From assembly GCA_030180135.1 (NCBI GenBank), contig CM058230.1:18105082-18169081 (forward strand): a DNA stretch of 64,000 nucleotides. Reading direction: 5' to 3'. Position 1 is the first letter of the stretch, and each line of letters opens with the position of its first letter. The notes under the pieces were generated by a model, which worked only from the letters and a program-made list of their open reading frames with translations, did no database searches and had not been told where the DNA came from. This document shows, piece by piece, positions 42,356 to 54,708 of this stretch. The translations under genes and the position numbers were made by a program. The stretch comes from Orychophragmus violaceus (Eukaryota > Streptophyta > Magnoliopsida > Brassicales > Brassicaceae).

Positions 42356-44322
42356 TATTGCACTCATTATATCTTAAAAAAAAAGATATAACAGTTTTGT
42401 ATCTTTCTAAAAGTTATGACAATTTTGTATCTTTTTTATAGGTCCCAGCGTCAAAAAGACAGATGTACCCTTATAGGTGAGAATAGTACCTTTAAAAGTG
42501 ACTGATAGATGCCACACGCCAGTTCCATCACGGATAGATGTCACCCGCCACAATTTTCCTAACTATCCTTCCTTCTTTTCTCGGATGGATACAGCTAGGT
42601 CTCATAGATACTATCCTTCTTATTTTCTTGGATGGATACTATCCTTCTCTCTTTTAATATTAGTCTTATTTCGAATATACATTTATGGATAATCATACTA
42701 TGATCTATTAATGGATAACCATTTTAGTTTTGAAAAATAAACATGACTTGGTGGTTAGACAAAGTAATTTTAAGGTAAAGAACTAGCTATATGTGATCTT
42801 TAAGGATGGATAATTGGCAAATATGGTTTCGGGAGTGAGCTAAATTACCTAAATGATGGATAATTTTGTTTTTGAAGATAATACTCCAATGAATTATATG
42901 TGCAGATAGATACTAAGTAGGTAACAAACCATGGATACATGTATGTCCGTTCATATTAGCATTGTCAAGTTTGGTTATCCATGAGAAGCGTCCAACATGA
43001 TATAACTAGTTAATATTGGTCTTATTTCGAATATACATCAATGGATAAGCATACTATGATCTATTAATGGATAATCATTTTACTTTCATGTGAAGATAGA
43101 TACTAAGTAGGTAACAAACCATGAATACATGTATGTCCGTCCATATGTGGAAGGTATTAGCATTGTCAAATTTGTTTATCCATGAAGAACGTACAACAAG
43201 AGATTATTGGTCTTTAGTTTTGTTTTTGAAGACAATACTCCAATGAATTATATGCGAAGATAGATACTAAGTAGGTAACAAACCATATATACATGTATGT
43301 CCATCCATATGTGGAAGGTATTAGCATTGTCAAGTTTGGTTGTCCATGAAGAGCGTCCAACAAGATATTATTGGTCTTTAGTTTTGTTTTTAAAGATGAT
43401 ACTCCAATGAATTATATGTGAATATAGATACTAAGTAGGTAACAAATCGTGAATACATGTATGTCCGTCCATATGTGGAAGGTATTAGCAATGTCAAGTT
43501 TGGTTATCTATGAAGAACATACAACAAGATATTATTGGTCTTTAGTTTTGTTTTTGAAGATAATACTCCAATGAATTATATGTGAGGATAAATACTAAGT
43601 AGGTAACAAACCATAGGTACATGTATGTCCGTTCATATGTGGAAAGTATTAGCATTGTCAAGTTTGGTTATCCATGCGGAGTGTACAACAAGATATTATT
43701 GGTCTTTAGTTTTGTTTTCTGAAGATAATACTCCAATGAATTATATGTGAAGATAGATATTAAGTAGGTAACAAACCATAGATACATATATTTCCGTCCA
43801 TACGTGGAAGATATTAGCATAGTCAAGTTTGGCTATCCATGAGAAGCTTCCAGCATGTGATATGATCGTGGTAGTATCCACGAGTGGCTGAGATTGTGGA
43901 CACCTACTCTAAACTATCCATTCAAAACTTTCGTAATAAGTCTGATTTTGATTTTTTTTTTTTGAATTCCGGTACATCGGCCGATTTTATCTCTATTCAG
44001 CCAGTTTATAATGCCAGAAACCTCCCCTCCGACAATCTATCAACCTTCAAAAAATGAGGGGGTGGAAATGATATAAAGTAAGAAAGAGAGAGGGAGGGGG
44101 AAAGAAAAAGAAAATAAAAATAAAAAGGATGGATAGTTAGGAAAGAGGAAAACTATATGTCGGAGTAGTCGCGGATAGGCTGTCGAGGGGCAATGGGGGG
44201 GAGTAGGGGCAAAACTGTCTTTATTCTAGTGGGACCTGCAAAAAAAGATACAAATTTGCAAGCACTTTTAAAAAGATACAAAATTGTCATGAAAAAGTTA
44301 GAAAGATACAACACATGCAATT
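42356..44322. mobile_element. Inverted-repeat (MULE-like) element nested in the hAT-like element
   Basis: Its ends form long imperfect inverted repeats of roughly 90-110 bp made of TTTTGTATCTTTCTAA, ATGACAATTTTGTATC and AGGTCCCA/AGTGGGACC blocks. No transposase is visible. Long terminal repeats without coding capacity suggest a non-autonomous Mutator-like element, but no target duplication could be assigned. The core is a tandem array. Confidence 0.5.
42860..43860 (+). repeat. ~162-bp tandem repeat, about six copies
   Basis: Each unit contains GATAATACTCCAATGAATTA, AGATACTAAGTAGGTAAC, ATACATGTATGTCCGTCCAT, GGTATTAGCATTGTCAAG and TATTATTGGTCTTTAGTTT. Starts near 43222, 43382, 43549 and 43711 give spacings of 160-167 bp. 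Two more diverged or deleted units lie to the left. No protein frame. Confidence 0.88.
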
Positions 44323-44684
44323 GACCCAGCATAAAACATGAAGAGGGGTCAAATACTATAAATTTTCATAAACTATAACTGATAATTAAAATTTGGTGGG
44401 GTCAGCTAACCTCATACCCTACACATGCCTCCGCCCCTGCATGGATGTATTATAAAACTGCTAGATAAAGCTGCGAACTAGAAGAAGTTTGAGTATCATC
44501 CCCACTGTAAGAATCTTGGTCTCACTTATTTAAGTTTTGCTGATGAATTAATGGTATTCTCGGATGGGAAAATGCGGTCTTTGGAAGAAACGGTAACTAT
44601 GTTTGAAGGATTTGCTAGAATATCAGGTCTGAAAATTAGTATGGAGAAATCTACAGTGTTTCTGGCATGAAATGTACATGAATT

Positions 44685-45170
44685 TTTCATAATATAGACG
44701 TTTGGCCACATGCTATCCATTAGAAGTGTCTAGTATGTGATATGATCGTGATAGTGTTCACGAATAGCCGATAAGGTGGACACCTAGTCTAGACTGTCTA
44801 CTAAAATCTTCTGTATTATGCCCAATTTTTTTTTTTTAATTTCGGTATATCGATCGATTATATCTCCATTCTGACGGTCTTTATGGCCGAAAACCTCACC
44901 GACGTTATCCCATCTAGCGTCAAACATATGAGAGGTGAAAAAAAATCTAAAATAAAAGAGAGGATGGATAAACAAACTAAAAAAAATACAAAAGGATATA
45001 AGAATGTATGCTATAGTATGGGGTCCGCTATGCATCCATAGATTTTCTTTTCCGAATAGGGATAAAATTATCTTTTTAATTTAATAAAATATTAAAAAAA
45101 TATAAAATTGCAAGTAGATTTCTAAAGATACAACTCTACTATTATAAATATGAAAAGATACAATGGATGC
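44685..45170 (+). mobile_element. Second, truncated copy of the inverted-repeat element's right end
   Basis: Matches 43840-44310 collinearly: GTGATATGATCGTG, a stretch ending GTGGACACCTA, a poly-T run, CGGTATATCGATCGATTATA (CGGTACATCGGCCGATTTTA in the other copy) and AAAGATACAA blocks at the end. It lies just beyond the LINE remnant and lacks the tandem array. Confidence 0.7.
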
Positions 45171-47540
45171 TATTAATTATATGGCAACCTTAAATGGATG
45201 AATTGTATAACATATCTTAACGATTACAGTAAACAAATATCACTGAAATCACGTACATGAATAAAATATTAAAAACATATATAATATATAATGTTTTCTT
45301 TTTGAACTTTTAATATATCATGTTTGAAGGAGATCTTTCCAATAAAAATATATAAGCATTTTTGAATTAATCTTTTATATAATTATAGATTTTTTCTCCA
45401 ATAAGAATGTCTACATCAGCAAAGAGTTAAAAGAAAAATATTAAAGTTAATATTAATGAGTAAACTAATTCATATATTTTATATATTTATACTCAAAATT
45501 ATTAAATTTATACAAAATTAATGCTACAAAACAAAATAATATAATTCAACTAAAATTTGATAATAGTAACATCAAATAATAAAATAATAGAATATAAAAT
45601 ATTTTCTGTAAAAATTGAATACCAAATTGTAAATAATTTTGATATATAAAAAGAAAGAAATATCTAAAATACATATTAAATTTTTGAGAGATATGTGAAA
45701 AATAAAAACAAACATTTACGTATAAAAATAAAATGATTATATATTATTTCATTTGAAAAAATAAAATTTCTATTATTTCAAACATACTATATATATATAT
45801 TATTATTATAATACAATAAATAATTCCAAACACACAGTTTTTTAATTTACACTATTTATCACTTTCAACTTAATGAAGGTAAATTATTTTCAGAAAAATA
45901 TCCATCAAGAATAAACATTAAAACGTTAAAACTAAAATAATGTATAAAGTTTTAAAAGAAATAAATCTAATATTATTTACATCACTAAAAACTTGTCTTA
46001 TGAATAACAAAAATAAAAAATTCTAAAATATAGAATTTTCAGAATGTTATTTCAAATAAGAAACAATTAACAAAGTTTATATATAATAGTAATGCAATAT
46101 TAAAGAATGTTTTATTAGAAATACGAAAATAGTTATGAGAAAACATAATTTAAAACTAAGGCTAAGTTTGATGAATTTTACATTACACATATTAAAAAAG
46201 CATTCCTTTAGTAATGGTGTTCGTGGATTTCATACCACCACAATATATATCTTACTGTTTTAGAAAGTTTTAATTTTGCTAAAAATATTTAAAAAATAGA
46301 AAAAATTATGTAAATTAATTTTTTTAAATCATAATAAATTATAAATACTTAAATAAGAAGCAAAATAATGTATGAAAAAAAAAATCCACAGATTTTAGCG
46401 CTTAAATTGGTACGTGATTTCATGCAACTGATTAAAGAAAAAAAATATTATTTTTGATATTATCTATCGCTTCATATATTAATTTAATATCAATTTTATT
46501 TAAATTTAAATTTTAGTTTTTTATAATGATACTTTTTCACTAATTTGCATTGAAAATATTTAAAATTTAACCGAAATCATTATTGAACTTAATTTTTTTC
46601 AATTTGAATGTAACTAGTTAAAAAAATTAAAATTTAATTTTTAAATATCGTAAAATAAAATTTATATAATATAAGATAAAAATGCATCCTTAAAGATTTT
46701 CATATAATTTAATCATTATCTTCAAACTAAAAAATAATTATTTTAAAAATACATATAATAAATTATAAAGACATAACTAAATAGAGCACATATATTATTA
46801 ACATACAATTTTAAAAAAATAAATAAAAAATCATCAATTTAATTTAGAAATAATAATATTCTAAAAAATTATATCATAATATTTTTAATTAAAATAGATA
46901 GAAATATTATTACACTTAACTTTTTATTAAAATATTTTATAGTTTATTCTAAAATAAAATTAGTTGCAACAAAATAAATTCTAATTATATATTTATATGT
47001 ATTAACATCAATATATAAATTTTTATCAAAAATATTTTATCTTTTATATAGAAGTTTAAAATTTATATAAATAATACAAATTTACAAAATTATATTATCT
47101 ATAACAACCATATTTATTAATATTTAAAGATGTTCATAAAGTTTCGTATTTATTATCTTAGTTTTACCTTTTATTCAATATTATGTATATCTCATAAATA
47201 AAATTAAAATTAAATATAATTATATATGTATAAATATTATAACTTTTATTAAAGTATTTAATCGTTTATATTTATTAAATTTAAAATTCATATAATTAAT
47301 ACGAATTTACTATATAAATTTGTTATTATCCACAACAATCATAGTTATCAGTGCTAAAACTTATAATTCAAAAATATTATTCGTATTTATCGTCTTATCT
47401 TTTTATTTAATTTTTATATGGATCATGTGTATCTCTAAAACAAAATAAAAACTAATTTTTAAAACTAATATAATAAATAATAAAATTGTAAATATAAACT
47501 AAGGTTAATATTGTAAAAAGCTTAATTTCATTAATGTTAA
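45171..47540. other. AT-rich desert
   Basis: About 2.4 kb of extremely AT-rich sequence without a coding frame, tRNA-like module or clear terminal repeats. Probably decayed transposon or intergenic DNA. Confidence 0.6.
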
Positions 47541-47544
47541 TTTA

Positions 47545-47840
47545 CAGTTTTGACGGGAAAACATGATTTTACGGTTTGGATGAAAAACTGGATTTTGCAG
47601 TTTTGGCGGGAAAAATTAATTTTGCGATTTTGTTGGAAAAACTTGATTTTACGGTTTTTGATGAAAAACTTGATTTTGCGGTTTTGATGGGAAAACCTGA
47701 TTTTACGGTCGCGGGAAAACTCTATTTCGTGGTTTTGACGAATAAACTGATTTTGTAGCTTTTGGCGAAAAAACCTGATTTGGTAGTCTGGCGGAAAAAC
47801 TCGATTTAATGTCTTTTGGCGGAAAAAAAGATTTTACATT
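47545..47840 (+). repeat. ~30-bp minisatellite (GGCGGGAAAAACTTGATTTT type)
   Basis: About ten degenerate units of GATTTTGCGGTTTTGACGGG and AAAACTT. The units are near multiples of three, so a repetitive 60-codon frame (DEKLDFAVL, EKLDFTVFDE) stays open at 47576-47758; this is a by-product of periodicity rather than evidence for a gene. Confidence 0.8.
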
Positions 47841-47937
47841 TGTTAAAAATAATAATAATTAAGTTTGTTTGTAGATTTTATATAAACGATTGTTTTTTGA
47901 TTAAAAACAAAAGATTGTATAATATAGGGTTAACTTA

Positions 47938-48184
47938 GGCTCTAAATGGTGACCAAGGGAATGAGGAGGAACAATGAATTCTCTTTCGTTCCTTAAAAAA
48001 TACACCATTTACAAGTAATATTATTTACACATAATTCTTTCTTATTCCTTCTTTCGTAGAGAATTAAAAAGCAAAACTATTCCTCATCAAATTTGGGAAG
48101 GAACAATAATTCCTATGATTTTATTCTTTTTCGTTCTTTTCCTACTCGTTCCCATTGTTCTTCAAATGATCACCAGTTAGAGCC
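47938..48184. mobile_element. PIF/Harbinger (Tourist-like) MITE, 247 bp
   Basis: Terminal inverted repeats GGCTCTAAATGGTGA (left) and GGCTCTAACTGGTGA (right, complement) are followed by matching subterminal GGAACAAT words. A TTA trinucleotide flanks each side (47935-47937, 48185-48187), the target preference of Harbinger elements. No coding capacity. Confidence 0.85.
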
Positions 48185-48187
48185 TTA

Positions 48188-49165
48188 GTCTTGTTAACCC
48201 TAAGGGTTAATTATAACACGGCTCTTTTTAACCTTGTTGTAAATTAAAGAGTTAGGGTTATAAATTTTGGTACGGGGTTAGGGCTAACCCTTTAACTAAA
48301 ACCTATCACAACATCTCTAATGGTAAATTAGTAATCAAAATGAATATAAGACCACAAACACTTTCCAATTAATATAAAGATTTAAAAGTTTCAGAAATTT
48401 GATGAATAAAAACCAGAATTATAGAAAAATAGCACAAAATGTTTAATAATTAACTAAAGAGATAAAAAATTATAAAAATATATAAAAATATGATTAAAAT
48501 AGAGAAAAAGAATAATTTTTTTACAAAACTTCATAAATACGAAAGATAAATCGCAAATTTAAAAATAAATTATTGTATTATTATGATTTAGATGAATGAA
48601 AAGATTATGAAAATAAGTGAATATTTATAAAATGATATATGAAAAAGATTAGAATGATGATTAAGAATAAATAAAACATAAAAATTTATAAAAACACATG
48701 AAAATATTGATGATCAAAATAAATAAATAAAACATACCATCTATAACATAAATTAAAACAAAACATGTATATTAGCGCATGTTTTCTCATGTAAATTATT
48801 AGTTATAGAAGAAATTATAAAAAATATTGCAAGAGAATATTAATAGTCATAATATAAATCTAAAAAATACTTATCAATATTCACAAACTAAAACATGTAT
48901 ATCTCTCGTAATAAAAATTGAATTTGAAAAGGTTGGACAGCAAGGTTACCATGTTTATAGGAGTTATTTAATGCTGATTATAATAGGCATTGACTTAAGC
49001 TACAGCTGGTCATGTACATAATAATGCTATAGGCACAGTACTCCATACATTTTGAACATGTTACTAAACAGCAAGGTTCGCGTGATTACAGGTTTATTTT
49101 TTTTTTTGGTCAGACTATTCATTCATTGATAAAAACCCGAGTTGAAAAGGGCAGATCCATGGTAC
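48188..49165. other. AT-rich intergenic DNA
   Basis: Starts with small palindromic AACCCTAAGGGTTAA and TTAGGGCTAACCCTTTAA words (48197-48295) that may be the ends of another MITE. The rest is AT-rich without genes. The Gypsy LTR begins at 49166. Confidence 0.45.
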
Positions 49166-49197
49166 TGATATACTTGTGTTTTCATGCATTTAGGTTG

Positions 49198-50066
49198 TGT
49201 TGGGGAAACACGGAATGCGACAGCGGCGCAGTGGAATATGGTTTCCCGCACTTGTGTGAGCCTGTGAAAAAAATATATGCAATGGTGGCAGAGACAATCT
49301 AAAAACGAAATGAGACGACACCGACAATTTTTACGTGGAAAACCTCCTCGATGTGAGAAGAAAAAACCACGGGACCGTAGCCCACTCCAAATCCACTATA
49401 TCAAATAGTTTTCGAGTACAACCACGTCCTCTCTGTTCCACAGAACAACTACAGAGAGTTAGACTCAACAAAGAGCAATCTCCAACATAAGAATCAACAA
49501 GAAAGAGCTATACAAAGCTCAGAAATATGCAGCCTCAAACGACCTCAAGTTCACTAGGATTCCGGTCACTAAATCCAATCTCCACCGTACAAATCCTAGA
49601 TAAACAAGTCAAGAACACCTCTGCAAAATTTCAGCTCAAGAAGAGAAGATCTCACCGTTGGATTTCTCAAACACTCAAGACATATCCGTCTGAACCACTG
49701 CAGCGACCAGTCACGCTAAAACCCAGATATCTGACAAACCAACCGTTGAAACCAAAATCCCACCGTTGAATCTGAAGACCACTGAGTCACGAAGCTTCCC
49801 TGCAAATTTCAGCTAAATCAGAGCTCGTTTGGCTGTCCGATCGTGAGCTTGAAGAACACTGGCGAAAACTGTTTTTCTCTCCTTTTTCTTCTCCTCACTT
49901 CTTTTTGCTCTATCTCTCTTCTTCTATTTTTCTTGTGCGCGTGAATTCAGTCTCTGACCCTCACAAATCACGCTTACTTTTGACATATATAAAAACATAT
50001 ATACATGGGTTAATAATTAATCATCAACCCCACATTGTCTCCTCCACTAGGAAGGAAACACCAACA
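49198..50066 (-). repeat. 3' LTR of the nested Copia element
   Basis: 869 bp, TGTTGGGGAAACACGG...AACACCAACA on the plus strand. Serves as the uninterrupted reference that shows the insert in the other LTR. Confidence 0.93.
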
Positions 50067-50080
50067 AACTCCCCCTCCGA

Positions 50081-53000
50081 CTAGGTGGAGGAAACAGCCA
50101 TACCGGCTATCTCTCGGCAAACTTCAAGCTTCCATATCGGTAATGACTTCGTCATCATATCAGCTCCATTGTCATCCGTATGAACTTTCACAAGTTCCAC
50201 TTCCTTAGAAGCAACCACATCACGTATCCAATGATACCTCTTGTTGATGTGTTTCGAACGCGAATGAAATGTCGAGTTCTTCCCGAGACAAATTGCGCTT
50301 TGACTATCACAAAGCAGCTCATACTTTTCTTGCCTAAAACCAATCTCATCAAGAAAATTCTTCATCCACAACAACTCCTTACAAGCTTCTGTTGCGGCTA
50401 TAAACTCAGCTTCAGTGGTAGAAAGTGCAACACACTTTTGTAACCTTGACTGCCATGCCACAGCTCCTCCTGCAAATGTTACCAAGTAACCCGAAGTAGA
50501 CTTACTGGAATCAACATCCCCAGCCATATCAGCATCTGTGTAACACACCAGCAATGGCTTATCACCTCCAAAGGTAAGCCTCAAACTAGAAGTCCCTCGA
50601 AGATATCTCAAAATCCACTTCACAGCATTCCAATGTTCTCTCCCTGGTTTCGAAAGAAAACGACTAACTGTTCCAACTGCATGAGCTATATCTGGTCTTG
50701 TACAAACCATAGCATACATCAAGCTACCAACTGCAGAAGCATATGGAACCCTCGCCATATCTTCCTTCTCTGCATTTGTTTTCGGACTCTGTTGACCGGT
50801 TAATCTAAAGTGTGTAGCAAGAGGAGTGCTTACAACTTTAGACTTGTCCATGTGAAACATTTGAAGTACCTTCTCAATATACTTCTCCTGAGAGAAGTGA
50901 ATCAGCTTCTCACCTCTATCTCGAACAATTCTTATACCAAGAATCTGCTTCGCTGGACCCAAATCTTTCATGGCAAAGGACTTGCTAAGCTGCTTCTTCA
51001 ACTCATGAATTCTGCTCAAGTTCCTGCCCACAATCAACATGTCGTCAACATACAACAACAAGATGATAAAATCATCATCACCAAACACCTGCACAAATAC
51101 ACAATGATCTGAAGTAGTCTCCTTATAACCATGCTCCCCCATAACCGACTTAAACTTCATGTACCACTGCCTCGGTGCTTGCTTCAATCCGTAAAGGCTT
51201 TTCTTCAAGCGACAAACTAAATCCTCTTTGTCCTTTTCCACAAAGCCTTCTGGTTGTACCATGTAAATTTCCTCCTCCAAATCACCATGAAGGAAAGCCG
51301 TTTTTACATCCATCTGCTCAACCTCTAGATCAAGACTCGCTGCCAATCCAAGTACAACCCGAATGGATGACATCTTCACAACAGGAGAAAATATTTCATC
51401 ATAATCAATCCCATTCTTTTGGCTGAAACCTTTCACAACCAATCTAGCCTTGTATCGAGGTAGCAAACTGGTATCTTCATGCTTAATCCTATACACCCAC
51501 TTATTAAGCAACGCCTTTTTACCCTTAGGAAACTTCACCAAATCATATGTGTCGTTCTCTTCAAAAGAACCCATCTCTTCTCCCATGGCTTCTAACCACT
51601 TCTCTTTGTGTTCATCTTCCAAAGCTTCACCAAAGCTTTCTGGTTCTCCCCCATCAGTAAGTAACACATACTCACTAGGTTTATACCTTGTCGACGGCGT
51701 TGGACCTCTCTCGGATCTTCTAACAGCAGGTAGGTTCTCGGTAGTTGGTGTCTCACCATGATCGTCACCATGATCACCAATACCGTCATCATCATGTGCG
51801 GGAGCATCATCTGCACCAGGTGTATCAACATGAACCTCACCCTCATTCTGACCGTGGACTGATGTAGAAGGAAAAACCGCTGAATCTATCAAACCTTCAT
51901 TTCTCTGAGCTGGTTTTTCGGACTTTTCAATGTCCTTAATCGTTTGATCTTCCATGAACACAACATCTCTGCTCCTTATGAGCTTCTTTTCAACGGGATC
52001 ATAAAATCTGTATCCAAAATCATCCTGACCATAACCAGTGAACACACATTGTCGCGACTTCATCTCAAGCTTCGACCTTTCGTCTTTAGGAATGTGCACG
52101 AAAGCCTTGCACCCAAAGACCCTTAAATGACCGTAAGAAACATCCTTACCGGTCCAAACTCTCTCTGGAATGTCACCATCCAATGGAGCACTTGGTGACA
52201 AATTCAGCACGTGAACAACTGAGCTCAAAGCTTCACCCCAGAAAGTCATCGGTAAGCCTGACTGCGAAATCAAACATCTCATCCTCTCAACAATCGTTCT
52301 GTTCATCCTCTCTGCCAACCCATTCAACTGTGGAGTCTTAGGCGGCGTGAACTGATGCCTAATACCACGTTCCTTGCAATAAGAATCAAATGGTCAAGAA
52401 TACTCACCACCATTATCACTACGGATACACTTCAACTTCTTTTCCTTCTGTCTCTCAACCAATGCCACAAAATGCTTGAAATATCCCAGAACCTGATCTT
52501 TCGTCCTCATAGTGAAAACCCACAACTTCCTCGAATGATCATCAATGAATGTGACAAAATATGATGCACCACCAAGAGATTTTGTCTTCATTGGACCACA
52601 CACATCTGAATGCACCAAGTCAAGTATCTCGGGTTTCCTCGAAGGTGCAGAAGACTTGAACGATACTCTGTGTTGTTTCCCAGCAAAACAATGCTCACAC
52701 TTCTGTAAGTGCATACCGGAGATCCCTGGAATAGCCTCCTTCTTTGACAACACAGACAATCCCTTCTCACTAATATGACCGAGTCTCTTATGCCATAACT
52801 CCATGGCATCATCATTCTCCACTGCATTAACAATGTCTTTGGAGACCTTAGCCTGCATCCAATAGAAAGATGAAGACTTATTACCTCGAGCCATAACCAT
52901 AGAACCACGTGAGAGCTTCCATTTACCACCACCGAATAAACTGTAGAAACCCTCATCATCAAGTCTTCCTGTAGAAATCAGATTCAACCGAACATCTGGG

Positions 53001-54049
53001 ACGTGCTTAACTCCCTTAAGCAGAAGTCTTGTACCAAGACTCGTCTCCAAGCAAATATCACCAATGCCAACAACCTGAGCCAAACCATCATTACCCATCT
53101 TAACTGAACCATAACTACCTGGAGTATAGGTAGTGAACAAATCCCGCTGCGATGTAGCATGAGTAGTAGCTCCACTATCAACAACCCAACTGGTGTCCTG
53201 GCATGCAACATTAATGGCATCACCCTCGTCAAGAATAAGAAACTGATCCTCGGTGACAGTCACCCGATCTTCACCATCTCCTTGACGATTTCCTTGCTTG
53301 CTGTCCTTTTTCAACTTCCAGCAATCTTTCTTCAAGTGCCCTTTCTTATGACAGTAGTGGCACTCCAAATTCGCAAATCTATTAGATTTGCTTCTGCTCC
53401 TGTTCTTCTCCTTCTTGGTCTCACGAAATGAACTCCTCCCCCTTGACTCAGTAACCATGACATCTGAACGTGAGGAACTAGGATTCGACTGCCTTCTCGT
53501 TTCCTCATTCAAGACACTGTTCTTCACTAAGTCTATCGAAATAGCACCATTTGCTGCAGAGTTACAAAGAGACATCGTGAACACTTCCCAAGAATCCGGT
53601 ATTGTACCAAGAAGCCACAAACCGTGAATCTCATCTTCAAAATGAATACCCATGTCAGACAGCTTGTTGATTAATCCCTGAAACGCATTCAAGTGATCCG
53701 TCATCGGAGTACCATCCTGATACCTCAACTCAATCAACTTCTTGATCATGAACATCTTATTATTCCCGGTCTTCCGAGCATACAACTGCTCCAGCTTCAA
53801 CCACAAAGAACGAGCATTAGTCTCTGTTTCAACATGATGCAAAACATTATCATCTATCCACTGCCTTATCGAACCACAAACTTGTCGATGCAGCAACTTC
53901 CATTGATCATCCGTTTTCTCATCAGGTTTCTTCTCCTGAAAAACCGGTACATGGAATTCCTTCACGAAAAGCAAATCTTCCATCTTGCCTTTCCATGTAT
54001 GATAATTAGCACCATTCAAACTGATCATCCTGTTCATATTTTCCATCAC
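50081..54049 (-). pseudogene. Copia gag-pol frame broken by one stop codon
   Basis: The start at 54049 gives MMENMNRMISLNGANYHTW. Gag; zinc knuckle CHYCHKKGHLKKDC near aa 229; protease WVVDSGATTHAT near 286; pre-integrase LWHKRLGHISEKGL; integrase to RSDNGGEYS. Then comes a TGA at 52396-52394 (codon 552). The same frame continues at once through the rest of integrase (NGLAERMNRTIVERM), reverse transcriptase (QMDVKTAFLHGDLEE, YVDDMLIVG) and RNase H (CVALSTTEAEFIAATEACK, STFHSRSKHINKRYHW) to 50081. No frameshift was found. The stop separates gag-protease from most of pol, so the element should be non-autonomous unless it is read through. Confidence 0.93.
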
Positions 54050-54708
54050 TCACACAAGCAGAACCAATAACCAAAGTTACCGAAATCCAAAGCTCACAAC
54101 CTCAAGCTCTGATACCACTCTGTTGGGGAAACACGGAACACGACAGCGGCGCAGCGGAATATGGTTTCCCGCACTTGTGTGAGCCTGTGAGAAAAATATA
54201 TGCAATGGTGGCAGAGACAATCTAAAAACGAAATGAGACGACACCGACAATTTTTACGTGGAAAACCTCCTCGATGTGAGAAGGAAAAACCACGGGACCG
54301 TAGCCCACTCCAAATCCACTATATCAAATAGTTTTCGAGTACAACCACTTCCTCTCTGTTCCACAGAACAACTACAGAGAGTTAGACTCATCAAAGAGCA
54401 ATCTCCAACACAAGAATCAACAAGAAAGAGCTATACAAAGCTCAGAAATATACAGCCTCAAACGACCTCACGTTCACTAGGATTCCGGTCATTAAATCCA
54501 ATCTCCACCGTACAAATCCTAGATAAACAAGTCAAGAACACCTCTGCAAAGTTTCAGCTCAAGAAGAGAAGAGCTCACCGTTGGATTTCTCAAACACTCA
54601 AGACATATCCGTCTGAACCACTGCAGCGACCAGTCACGCTAAAACCCAGATATCTGACAAACCAACCGTTGAAACCAAAATCCCACCGTTGAATCTGAAG
54701 ACCACTGA

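Larger units (their letters stand above)
41731..44439. mobile_element. hAT-like DNA transposon, non-autonomous, 2709 bp
   Basis: Flanked by the perfect 8-bp duplication CATGGATG (41723-41730 and 44440-44447), diagnostic of hAT. Terminal inverted repeats are CAGTGGCAGAGC on the left and CAGGGGCGGAGG on the right. No transposase frame was seen; the interior holds another inverted-repeat element (42356-44322) that makes up most of its length. Confidence 0.88.
40790..44670 (+). pseudogene. L1-type LINE reverse transcriptase, split by a hAT-like element
   Basis: Left part 40790-41730: NWLKVGDNNSHTYYNTVKM, EEEIKCVLFKMGSNNSQG, LNSTILTLIPKN, KDYRPISC, NKLKNSLPKFIALNQYAF and then GLKQGCALSPYLFVICMDA, with frameshifts. 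Right part 44448-44670: LTYLSFADELMVFSDG, the YADD-box region, and EGFARISGLKISMEKST. The two parts join at the 8-bp duplicated target of the inserted element. They represent the middle of the reverse transcriptase; endonuclease and 3' parts are missing. Dead element. Confidence 0.85.

Noticed and set aside
49527..54692. Frames of 80-144 codons in the LTRs of the nested Copia element
   Set aside because: They lie in non-coding LTR sequence and recur only because the LTRs are copies.
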